Shown here: one piece after another, positions 17,139 to 25,303 of the stretch | Layout: each line of letters begins with the position of its first letter | Position numbering within the stretch: the stretch's first letter is position 1 | NCBI RefSeq assembly: GCF_900101345.1 | Contig: NZ_FMUX01000019.1 | Coordinates: 78,835-142,834, forward strand | Length of the DNA stretch: 64,000 nt | Origin: Desulfoluna spongiiphila | GTDB taxonomy: Bacteria; Desulfobacterota; Desulfobacteria; Desulfobacterales; Desulfolunaceae | Direction of reading: 5' to 3' | The notes under the pieces: model-generated | Told to the model about the DNA's origin: nothing | The model's input: only the letters and a program-made list of their open reading frames with translations | Databases searched by the model: none | Translations under genes and position numbers: made by a program

Positions 17139-19201
17139 AACAGATACCCTTCCGGATTCCTGGAATCCTGCATCCGGTTGTAAAGGTCCACATCCTCCGG
17201 GGGCAGGAGAAGCAGAATTTTTTTGCCGAGTTTTTTTGCAATGGACTGGTAGTACTCGTATTGCCGCTCGTAATCATCCATCTCGGTGGCGTCTGTGGAG
17301 AGGGCGCCGGGGAGGGTCCCGGAGATGAAACCTTCGCGCCGTGCCGCCTCGATGTAGTACGTGCGGGCCAGGTCAAAGCCCTGGGCCGCAACCTTCAGGG
17401 CCTGGGTGCGGAGCCTGGGGGTGGCAAGATAGGTTTCAGCGATGATGCGGTAGATGTCGTAGCGGTTGTCTTCCCTGTGGGCCAGGGCAGACCCGAGCTT
17501 GTACCTCTCGGATCGGATCAGCTCCTCCATCTCCCGCTCATGGCGGGTGATGAGGCTCACCTTGCCCTGGGCCGCCAGCTCTCGAAAGAGGAGGGTGTAA
17601 GCGTTTAACAGGTTTACGTGGTTGACCCGGAGTTCGGGGGCCTTGACAAAGGCGGCGGTAAAGTCGTGGAGACAGCTCCTGGAGGCGTTGGCCAACGGAA
17701 GTCTTACCTCGGACAGGGTCTTGTCGTACACCCCGGCCTGGAGATACTCATAGGTGTAATCGATCTCGCCTCGGTACCTGTGAAAGATGTGGTTGATGCT
17801 TGATGCCTTGTACTCCCCGCCGTAGATCTCCTCCCCGCCGAATATTTTCACCAGGTCGTTGAACACGATGTCGATTTTTGCCTTTGCATCGTAGTAAAGG
17901 GGCTGGATCTGTGTGGTGAAGAGGGTGCGGCGCTTATCGCTGTCCAAGGTATCCCAGTCAGCGGTATAGGCCTTCATGGCGGCCAGGGGCTCCCGGCAGG
18001 CGTAGAGGTTGTAGAAAATCCATCCGGTGGGGCAGACGTTGAGTTCGTCGAGGATTTTTTTGTAGGTGGTGCGGTCCTCCACCTTGATGCCCTGCTCGAT
18101 CTGCTTGAGGAGCCAGCTCTTCATGGCCGACAGAACCACCAGGTCCACCTCGCGGTTGTCCACCTTCAACATGGCCAGGGTTTCGTTGAAGAGTTTGTCC
18201 ACGCTGAACTGCTTAGTCCCCTGGTTGATAAAGAGCATCAGGGGCAGGACCGTCCGGTGGGAGACCGCCTGCTCCGTCCAGGTCTGGCGAAGGCTGTGGG
18301 CGATGACGCGGCTGCTGATGGACAGGGGCAGGGTGCGCTTGAACCAGTCGTAGCTGTTGAGGGCGATGTGGGTCTCTATGTTGGTGAAGTAGCCGAGGGT
18401 GGCGTCGAGCCAGGCGCTTTCGTCCGGGGTAAAGATCCGCTCCCAGGGAGACTCTTTGGAGGAGAGGCCCCGGCGCTTTAAATTGTCCAGCTCGGTGCAT
18501 ACCTTCACCGTGGTTTCAAGCCCTTTGATCTGCTCCTTTTTAAAGGATGGCTCACCATTGGGATCTGCGGCGAGCTGGGCAACGGTATCGTTGATGGCCT
18601 GAACGAGCTGCTCCTGGCTCAGGTAGAGGTAATAGTAAAGGGATTTGTAGTAGAGCTCTTCTTTGACGAAGAGGGACCGGTTCGGGTAGTACCCGTTTTC
18701 AAAGTACCGGATAAAGCGGGGGGCCTCCTCGGCCTGGTTGAGCACGCAGGTTTCGAGGTAGAGGAAGTTGTACCCGGTGAGGTTGATTTTGTCGTCGAAA
18801 TAGATGTTGGAGAAAGGCTTTTCCTTCAGCCTGCTGTAGCGGGTCAGCTGGACCCCGGCCTGGCGTGTCGTGGTGATGTCCAGGCGGCCGTCCTTTTCAA
18901 TGCCCAGGTGGCTGTCCAGGATGGAAAACAGGGAGGCCCGCTCCTTGGGGCTCATGCGGTCTTTCATGTACAGGTGGCCCACCGTTGAGATCCAGAGCAT
19001 CTGTCCGTTTTCGTTGGAGACCGAAACCTTGGGGCCCGGAGGCGCAGGTTCTTCCTCTTCCAGGCCCATCTGGCTCTCCGTCAGCCTGGAGATGGCGGGA
19101 AGAGTGGACGGAAAGATCAGCAGGGCACCCACAAGCGTCAACAGGCAGGCAACAGCCCGTGCATGTCGTAGTGGTGGCGTGGTGTGGCGTTCAGTTATCA
19201 T
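17135..19201 (-). CDS. Exported protein of unknown function (largest, first exported gene of the Exb/Tol-like operon)
   Basis: 688 residues, family not recognised. The hydrophobic segment at about 16-36 ends near LPAIS, giving a signal peptide or anchor. A short acidic proline stretch (EEEEPAPPGP near 48) follows, then a long helix-rich, tyrosine-rich body. Segments such as ELYYKSLYYYLYLSQEQL near 180 and FDLARTYYIEAARREG near 620 suggest helical hairpins, possibly a solenoid. It starts three bases after the stop of the TolA/TonB-like gene and overlaps the next gene by four bases. It has no cysteine-rich, enzymatic or nucleotide-binding motif. Its place directly after the motor genes suggests it is a dedicated partner; the function is unknown. 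Confidence 0.84.
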   Translation of the reverse strand: MITERHTTPPLRHARAVACLLTLVGALLIFPSTLPAISRLTESQMGLEEEEPAPPGPKVSVSNENGQMLWISTVGHLYMKDRMSPKERASLFSILDSHLGIEKDGRLDITTTRQAGVQLTRYSRLKEKPFSNIYFDDKINLTGYNFLYLETCVLNQAEEAPRFIRYFENGYYPNRSLFVKEELYYKSLYYYLYLSQEQLVQAINDTVAQLAADPNGEPSFKKEQIKGLETTVKVCTELDNLKRRGLSSKESPWERIFTPDESAWLDATLGYFTNIETHIALNSYDWFKRTLPLSISSRVIAHSLRQTWTEQAVSHRTVLPLMLFINQGTKQFSVDKLFNETLAMLKVDNREVDLVVLSAMKSWLLKQIEQGIKVEDRTTYKKILDELNVCPTGWIFYNLYACREPLAAMKAYTADWDTLDSDKRRTLFTTQIQPLYYDAKAKIDIVFNDLVKIFGGEEIYGGEYKASSINHIFHRYRGEIDYTYEYLQAGVYDKTLSEVRLPLANASRSCLHDFTAAFVKAPELRVNHVNLLNAYTLLFRELAAQGKVSLITRHEREMEELIRSERYKLGSALAHREDNRYDIYRIIAETYLATPRLRTQALKVAAQGFDLARTYYIEAARREGFISGTLPGALSTDATEMDDYERQYEYYQSIAKKLGKKILLLLPPEDVDLYNRMQDSRNPEGYLL

Positions 19202-19204
19202 GGA

Positions 19205-20545
19205 TTACATCGTCCTCCGTGGCAGTGATCGCTCAAGGGCGGACACCACCTCAAACGTGGCGTCGTCGGGTTGAAAGCTGAGAAGCGCCGTGGGCGTTGC
19301 GCCGCCCCGGATGATTACCGTGCAGGTGTAATCCCGGATGCGGTAGGTGTACGGGCTCTTCTCCGGACTCATGTGTCGGGCTTTTCGGTAGATCTCCTCT
19401 TTGAGGCTCGTGACGCGCAGCGAGTGCACAAGGGTACTGCCCCGGATGGTGACCAGGGCGTGGATATCCGGGGCGACTTCCTTTGAGGGGCTTCGGGCAG
19501 GTGCCGTGGGCAGGCCCCCCGGGAGCGCGTTGAGGGACGGGCGTTGGGGGCGCTTTTTCCCTTGCCCGGGTATGATCTCGCCTGTGGCGGCAGCCACCGG
19601 CACCGAGGGCGTGGGGCCCTGTCGCACCACAGGGCGCGGCACCGAGGGCCTTGCCCCTTGCCGTGGCGTGTTTTTCCCCTCCGTATGGGAGGGGCCTGCG
19701 GCCAGGGCCGCAGGAGCAGCGAGCTGTGTGAGGGTGGGGGGCGGCCCGGAGCGTTTCGGCGTGGCAACCAGGGCCGGGGAGGGGGAATAGGCCTTCGGCT
19801 GGCTTCGGGTTACAGGGGCTGGCGCACTTGAGAGGGCCAGGGGGGTGAACGGTTTCCGCAAATCGGTTTCCGGGAGCCTCCGGGGCGTATGATGCGTCGG
19901 TTGCGGGATGACGGCCAAAGGCTGCGGCTGCACTGCGGGGAGTGCAGGGGCGGCTTTGTGTCGTGGTGCTTCCGGGACCTGCTGCGTTGGCCCGGACGGC
20001 GAGATGTGCCTGGAAAGCGTTGGCACGGGCGTGGGTGGGGCCGGTTTCGTTCGGGCCGGGGGCAGCGGTTCGGTCAGGGCCCGGTGCGCAAGGGCTTTCG
20101 GGGGGCGAATCAGGGGTGTTTTTTTGGGAAGCACCTGCCGCTGGGGTTTGATCTCCACGGGGGGCGACGTTTTCTTCGGGAGGGGGGTAGGCTTCTCCAG
20201 AATCCGTTTCAGCTCTTTTTTTCTCGGCTCGGCCCGTTTTTTTGCCGCGTCTTTGACCACCTTTAAAAAGCTGAGCTTTTCCGTGACGGTGGGCTCCGGC
20301 AAAGGGGCGGGGCGGGGAATCAGGATGATGGTCCGGGGACGTGTCAGGGAAAGGGGCTCGGTGAAGATGAGTTTATGCACGGCAAAACATGTCAGGGAGA
20401 GAAGGAGGATCAGCAGCGAGGGGCTGACGAGCCATTCACGGCGGGCACCACGGGCGACGGTTCCCGGCATGGTGATGCGGGCAGAGCCGTATCCGTAATA
20501 TTGCATGGGAATGGTGCGCATGAAAATTTCGTCCCCCCTTGTCAT
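19205..20545 (-). CDS. TolA/TonB-like proline-rich energy-transducing protein
   Basis: Predicted inner-membrane protein spanning the periplasm. Of 446 residues, a single membrane helix lies at about 42-58 (LLILLLSLTCFAVHKLIF), followed by about 280 residues rich in proline, lysine, alanine and arginine, and a compact C-terminal domain from about 365. The end of that domain (YTCTVIIRGGATPTALLSF, then ALERSLPRR) follows the TolA/TonB C-terminal pattern of a beta strand, a glycine turn and a helix with P-x-P-like end. It lies immediately downstream of ExbB- and ExbD-like genes, as expected of the third component of such a motor. The start could instead be ATG 20521, which has AAGGGGGG upstream. 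Which outer-membrane partner it contacts is unknown. Confidence 0.8.
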   Translation of the reverse strand: MTRGDEIFMRTIPMQYYGYGSARITMPGTVARGARREWLVSPSLLILLLSLTCFAVHKLIFTEPLSLTRPRTIILIPRPAPLPEPTVTEKLSFLKVVKDAAKKRAEPRKKELKRILEKPTPLPKKTSPPVEIKPQRQVLPKKTPLIRPPKALAHRALTEPLPPARTKPAPPTPVPTLSRHISPSGPTQQVPEAPRHKAAPALPAVQPQPLAVIPQPTHHTPRRLPETDLRKPFTPLALSSAPAPVTRSQPKAYSPSPALVATPKRSGPPPTLTQLAAPAALAAGPSHTEGKNTPRQGARPSVPRPVVRQGPTPSVPVAAATGEIIPGQGKKRPQRPSLNALPGGLPTAPARSPSKEVAPDIHALVTIRGSTLVHSLRVTSLKEEIYRKARHMSPEKSPYTYRIRDYTCTVIIRGGATPTALLSFQPDDATFEVVSALERSLPRRTM

Positions 20546-20602
20546 GCGGTTTCGATGCCTCCCCCCTTGGTTATCCGTATCCGGTATGTGGTGTTTCAGG
20601 CG

Positions 20603-21064
20603 TTAGAGCGCCCCGGAGATTTTCTGAACGGTGACGCGCTTGCCATGGTCGTCGTAGATTTTTTCGATGAGGGACATGGCCATCAAGGTGTCCTTGCTCA
20701 GTGAAAACTGGTCCGGAACCAGCATGGGGCGGTTTTTGCCTTCGCTGTGCATCCGTGTGAGCCGGTCCCTCAGGGCCTGTGCGTTCAACGTGTGTTCATC
20801 GGCGTGGAGCGTGCCGTCCGTCACCGTCACCAGTTGAAACGGTGTGGTCTCGGGGATGGTGGGTTTAAGGACTCGGATCTGGTACGACACCCGGGGCTGA
20901 TCCAGGTTGGAGATACTTTCAGCGTCCACCACCTTGGGAATGGTCATCTCTCCGATGTGCACGGGGTTCTTCCCGATGGTGGAGGCCTGGGTAAAGGCGA
21001 TCAAAAGCAGAAACGCCAGGTCGGCAAAGGAGAAGAGCCAGATTTTCGAGTCTTCGTATGTCAT
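20603..21064 (-). CDS. ExbD/TolR-like motor subunit
   Basis: 153 residues with one N-terminal membrane helix (about 10-27) containing the family's buried aspartate in FADLAFLLLIAF, the residue that carries protons in ExbD and TolR. The periplasmic part shows the ExbD-like ending: residues for a strand (MLVPDQFSLSKDTLM) and a helix with the VTVQKIS close. It sits 15 bases after the ExbB-like gene and before the TolA/TonB-like gene. Identity with known TolR or ExbD looks low, so the assignment rests on topology, the aspartate and gene order. Confidence 0.82.
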   Translation of the reverse strand: MTYEDSKIWLFSFADLAFLLLIAFTQASTIGKNPVHIGEMTIPKVVDAESISNLDQPRVSYQIRVLKPTIPETTPFQLVTVTDGTLHADEHTLNAQALRDRLTRMHSEGKNRPMLVPDQFSLSKDTLMAMSLIEKIYDDHGKRVTVQKISGAL

Positions 21065-21079
21065 GGTACCCGCCGGATA

Positions 21080-21721
21080 TTAAGGAGTGGTGACCGAGTC
21101 TGCGGGAAGAGGGGGCTCTTCCTCCACCTGCGCCGTCATCTCACATATGGACTGATGGTGCCCCAAGGCCCGCTCAATGCGGGAGGTGGCCAGGTTGATC
21201 AGGTTTTTCTTGAAAACCTCAAGAATCACGAAGCATGTAAGGGCGATGAGGGTGGTGAAAAGGGCCACCCCGAGGCCGGTGGTGTTGAGGTCGCTGTTGG
21301 GGTCGGCCTTGGCCAGGAAGATCATGATCATGCCGAAGATGGTGCCGATGAATCCCATGGGGGGAAGCAGGTTGGTGATCATGGTGATTTTGTTGATGTA
21401 GCGGGTGTGGTAGATGTTTACCATCATCTGGTGGGTGGCGTCGATGAGGAAGGAGACGGGGTAAGGGGTGCCCTTGTGCTCATCATGGGCGGCATGGAGG
21501 GTCTTGACGGCCGCGGTCATGAGGGGGTCGTCGAGGGTTGCGGGCTCGGGTGCCAGCCTCATCAGCTCCTTTGTCTTGATCAGCCGGGCATGCCGGTAAG
21601 CAAGGGCAATGAGCCAGACGGCGTTTAAGAACAAAAGGGCGCTTCCGATGTACACCACCCCTTGCACAAGGTCGCTGATCAGACTGGGGTAGAGCTTGAA
21701 GATGTGAACGATAAATTCCAT
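21080..21721 (-). CDS. MotA/TolQ/ExbB-family proton channel protein
   Basis: 213 residues with three membrane segments (about 20-42, 118-140 and 153-175), the layout of TolQ and ExbB. The family core is visible as LLPPMGFIGTIFGMIMIF near residue 118, followed by GVALFTTLIALTCFVILEVF near 150, where small residues and threonines line the proton path. It is the first gene of a six-gene minus-strand unit; a good sigma-70-type promoter lies about 140 bases upstream. Paired with the ExbD-like subunit it should form a proton-driven motor in the inner membrane. It could equally be called TolQ-like; the rest of a canonical tol-pal cluster (tolB, pal) is absent here. Confidence 0.88.
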   Translation of the reverse strand: MEFIVHIFKLYPSLISDLVQGVVYIGSALLFLNAVWLIALAYRHARLIKTKELMRLAPEPATLDDPLMTAAVKTLHAAHDEHKGTPYPVSFLIDATHQMMVNIYHTRYINKITMITNLLPPMGFIGTIFGMIMIFLAKADPNSDLNTTGLGVALFTTLIALTCFVILEVFKKNLINLATSRIERALGHHQSICEMTAQVEEEPPLPADSVTTP

Positions 21722-21858
21722 ACGGCCTCAAGGTGTCGGGTTGTCGGTGTCACGTAAGCAGCGCAGGGCTCGCCATGATACCCAGAAATAGAGGTGTTGC
21801 CGTGTCGGTGGTATGAGATGTATGTTTTTGTCGTGTACATTGTAAACTTCAGGTAAGC

Positions 21859-21887
21859 AAATTAGGTGATAACACCCCCATTGTCAA
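21859..21887 (-). promoter_or_regulatory. Predicted sigma-70-type promoter of the motor/exported-protein operon
   Basis: Read on the minus strand, a perfect -35 TTGACA (21882-21887) is followed by a 17-base spacer and a -10-like TAATTT (21859-21864). Transcription would start about 130 bases before the ExbB-like ATG. It lies in an AT-rich part of the 339-base gap 21722-22060, which otherwise shows no gene; the plus-strand promoter of recC was not identified. Confidence 0.5.
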
Positions 21888-22060
21888 TACTATTTTAGGC
21901 TCAGATCCTTTGTTGAAGCCCTTTTGGGGCTGTCTGTCCGGTGCCGGGAAAGGACCGCCGGATCAAAAATGCTGCCTTGCGTCACGGAGGCGCAAGTGGC
22001 ATACCAACACAAGAGTGAATTCTTACGACGACCAATTGACGGTATGGGAGACGAAAGCGC

Positions 22061-25000
22061 ATGGACGCTGGATTGAATCTGTTTACGGGAAATCGCCTTG
22101 AAGTCCTTGCAATGGCGCTTTCCAAAGTGCTGGAAGCCCCCACGGGCAGCCCCCTGGAAGAGGATGTGGTGGTGCTCCAGAGCCAGGGCATGGCGCGATG
22201 GCTCTCCCTGGCGCTTTCCCGGAACAACGGCATCTGCGCCAACGTGCGCTGGCGGTTTCCCAACGCCTTTCTTCAGGACATGTTTGCCCTGGCCGTTCCG
22301 GACCTTGCGGACACGAGGCGTTTTGACGCGAAGACAGCGGCCTGGAAGATCATGGGGGCCCTTCCCGGGTGGGTGACGCAATCCGTCTTCGCCCCGGTGG
22401 CCCATTTTTTGGGCGGGGACGGGGATGCCCTGAAACGCTACCAGATATCAGAACTCCTGGCGGACACCCTGGACCAGTACCTCACCTATCGACCGGACAT
22501 GATCGAGGAGTGGGAGAGGGGGGAAGGGGATGATTTTCAGGCGGTTCTTTACCGCACCCTTTTGGAAGACCTTGGCTTTCGCCACCGCGTTCACCTGATG
22601 AAAGACTTTAAAGAGTGGGTTCGAACTTCTGGAAATAGCAATGGAAAAATTCCGGAAAGGGTATGCGTTTTCGGCATCTCCTCCCTGCCGGAATTTCATA
22701 TGGAACTCTTTACCGCCCTGTCGGAGGTGTGCCAGGTCAATCTCTTTTTGCTGAACCCCTGCCCCCAGTACTGGGGAGATATTCTCTCCGACTCCGAGAA
22801 GCGGCGTCTCAAGGAGAAGCAGGGCCTTGAGCAGGAGGAGGACGATACCCTCCTCATGGAAGGAGGCAACCCCCTCCTTGCGTCCATGGGCGGCCAGGGA
22901 CGGGAGTTCTTCGATATGATGGCCGAACGCGGCCTGGAAGAATTTCCCCTCTTTGTCGAGCCCGACGGGGAGACCCTGCTGGGAGCCGTCCAGGCCGACA
23001 TTTTTAATCTGCAGGACCGATCCCGGGGTGGGGGGGAGCCCTATGCCCTTGATCCGTCCGACACCTCCCTTACCATTCACAGCTGCCACAGCCCTTTGCG
23101 GGAGGTGGAGGTGCTGCGGGACGCCATGCTGGCCATGATGGATGAGGACCCGGATTTGAAACCGTCGGATATCCTCGTCATGGCCCCGGACATCAACACC
23201 TACGCCCCGGTCATCGAGGCGGTGTTCAGCCGGCGCGTGGAAGGCGGAATTCGCATCCCCTTTTCCATCGCCGACCAGGCCAATCGCAGCGGGGACCGGG
23301 CCGTGGAGGCCTTGCTGCTGCTTCTGGACCTTTCCGGGTTCCGGTTTGAGGCAGGCGGCGTGCTGGAGCTTCTGGAAAACGATCGCATCCGGCAGGCCTT
23401 TGCCATGGAGGAAGGGGACCTGGAGCGTGTGAGCGGCTGGATCCGGGAGACCGCTGTGCGATGGGGCGTCGACGGCAGTCAGCGGGAGGCCGAGGGGTTT
23501 TCTCCCTTTGACGGCAACAGCTGGAAGGCAGGTTTCGACCGACTCTTCACCGGATATGCCGTGGGGGACGAAGAGCTGGCACTCTATGACGGGATCCTTC
23601 CGGCCGGTCCGGTGGAAGGGGAACACGGGGCGCTCCTCGGAAAACTGGCCTGGTTTCTGGACAGCCTGACGGCCTATGTGAAAGGCCTGGAACAATCCCG
23701 CAGCGCCGAGGAGTGGGTCGCATTTTTCGACCGGGTCCTTGAGACCTTTCTCACGGACGACGAGGGCGCAGGCGAAGGGCTCCAGGGCATCCGTGACTGC
23801 CTCTACCGCATGGGCGATGCCGCAGGGGAGGCGGAAAATGAGGACTCCGTGGAGTTTTCCGTGGTGCGCTTTATTCTCAAGACCGCCCTGGCCGCCCCGG
23901 ACCCTGTGTCCGGGTTTATTACCAGCGGCGTTACCTTCTGTGCCATGCTCCCCATGCGAAGCATTCCCTTCCGGGTCATCGCCATCCTCGGCATGGGCCA
24001 CGGCACCTTTCCCCGCCAGCAAAAGGCCCCGGGGTTTGACCTCATCGCCGCCTCCCCGCGGCGGGGGGACCGCTCCCGGCGAAAGGATGACCGCTACCTG
24101 TTTTTGGAGATTCTCCTCTCTGTTCGGGAGACCCTCTGGGTGAGCTACACCGGCCAGAGCATTCGGGACAACAGCACCCTCCAACCCTCGGTGCTTCTCT
24201 CCGAGCTTTTGGATTATGTGGACGGGGTGACCCGGGGCGCGGCCTCTGAGCAGATCCTGGTAACACACCCCCTGCACCCCTTTTCCAGTACCTATTTCCA
24301 GCCCGGACATCCCCGGCTCTTCACCTATGATGCGGCCAGTCGCCGTGTGGCGGCCCGCATGGCCGAGGTGCCGGTTTCCCCACCGCCCTTTGCGCGGCTA
24401 TCCGATCCGGATGATGAGCTTGAACTGCCCGAAGCGCTTACCCTGGAGTCCCTGGAGGCTTTTTTCGCCCATCCCTGTCGGTATTTCCTGCGCGAGGGTC
24501 TCGGCCTTGAGCTGGGGGGCGTGGAGGAGGCTCCGGAGAGCTGTGAGCCCTTTACCCTGTCTGGCCTGGATCGATACCGTGCCGGCACCTTGCTGTTTGA
24601 AGAGGCTCTCTCCGGAGAGGCACCGGAAAAGTCCCTTGGCGTGGTGTCGGGCATGGGCCTTCTGCCCCGGGGGGAAGTGGGGGCTCACCTGCTCAGGGAA
24701 CTGACCCGGGAGGCGGGGGCCGTGGCCGATGCCATCGCAGCCCTGGTGGCTGGGGGAGATCCTCTTTTGGAACGGCAATGGGTGGAGATTGCAGGGGTTG
24801 CCGTGGCAGGGGAAGTGGGACCCTTTTTCGGGGAAAACCTGGTGGCTGGACGCTTCGGTAAGGTGCGCAGTCAGGATTTGATCTCTGCGTGGTTGCGCCT
24901 TCTGGTGGCCGCCAAAGCCGGCATGCCCGTGGCCCGGGCCGTTGTGGTGGGTCTGGACCGGAAAACCGGGCGGGCCGAGGTCGTCTCCATGGTGGTGCCC

Positions 25001-25303
25001 CCCAACCCGGGGGCGTGCCTGGAGGATCTCATTCGGCTCTTTGCCGCGGGCAATGGGGCGCTTTTGCCCCTGTTTCCCCTGGCCTCGGAGGCCTACGCCC
25101 GGGAGCTGGCCAAGAGCCGGGACGAAGGAAAAGCCATGGCAAAGGCGAGCTCCGCTTTTTACGGCAATGAATTTTCTATGATGGCAGACCTGAACGACCC
25201 CTGGATCCGCATGGCGGTGCGGGGCAGGGACCCCTTGACGGAACCCGCCTTTGCGCGATGTGCTGAACGTCTCTTCCGTCCCATGCTGGAGGCAACCGAG
25301 TAA
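22061..25303 (+). CDS. recC: Exodeoxyribonuclease V gamma chain (RecC)
   Basis: Chi-recognition subunit of the RecBCD helicase-nuclease, which processes double-strand DNA ends for recombination. 1080 residues, close to the usual 1100. N-terminal landmarks are LNLFTGNRLEVLA near residue 5 and LQSQGMARWLSLAL near 38. The helicase-like core has IHSCHSPLREVEVLRDAML near 345 and GGIRIPFSIAD near 398. RVIAILGMGHGTFPRQ near 640 and FFAHPCRYFLREGLGL near 808 are also RecC-typical. The stop shares a base with the recB start (TAATG), so the two are coupled. recD is in the same region but separated by a convergent gene. Confidence 0.95.
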   Translation: MDAGLNLFTGNRLEVLAMALSKVLEAPTGSPLEEDVVVLQSQGMARWLSLALSRNNGICANVRWRFPNAFLQDMFALAVPDLADTRRFDAKTAAWKIMGALPGWVTQSVFAPVAHFLGGDGDALKRYQISELLADTLDQYLTYRPDMIEEWERGEGDDFQAVLYRTLLEDLGFRHRVHLMKDFKEWVRTSGNSNGKIPERVCVFGISSLPEFHMELFTALSEVCQVNLFLLNPCPQYWGDILSDSEKRRLKEKQGLEQEEDDTLLMEGGNPLLASMGGQGREFFDMMAERGLEEFPLFVEPDGETLLGAVQADIFNLQDRSRGGGEPYALDPSDTSLTIHSCHSPLREVEVLRDAMLAMMDEDPDLKPSDILVMAPDINTYAPVIEAVFSRRVEGGIRIPFSIADQANRSGDRAVEALLLLLDLSGFRFEAGGVLELLENDRIRQAFAMEEGDLERVSGWIRETAVRWGVDGSQREAEGFSPFDGNSWKAGFDRLFTGYAVGDEELALYDGILPAGPVEGEHGALLGKLAWFLDSLTAYVKGLEQSRSAEEWVAFFDRVLETFLTDDEGAGEGLQGIRDCLYRMGDAAGEAENEDSVEFSVVRFILKTALAAPDPVSGFITSGVTFCAMLPMRSIPFRVIAILGMGHGTFPRQQKAPGFDLIAASPRRGDRSRRKDDRYLFLEILLSVRETLWVSYTGQSIRDNSTLQPSVLLSELLDYVDGVTRGAASEQILVTHPLHPFSSTYFQPGHPRLFTYDAASRRVAARMAEVPVSPPPFARLSDPDDELELPEALTLESLEAFFAHPCRYFLREGLGLELGGVEEAPESCEPFTLSGLDRYRAGTLLFEEALSGEAPEKSLGVVSGMGLLPRGEVGAHLLRELTREAGAVADAIAALVAGGDPLLERQWVEIAGVAVAGEVGPFFGENLVAGRFGKVRSQDLISAWLRLLVAAKAGMPVARAVVVGLDRKTGRAEVVSMVVPPNPGACLEDLIRLFAAGNGALLPLFPLASEAYARELAKSRDEGKAMAKASSAFYGNEFSMMADLNDPWIRMAVRGRDPLTEPAFARCAERLFRPMLEATE

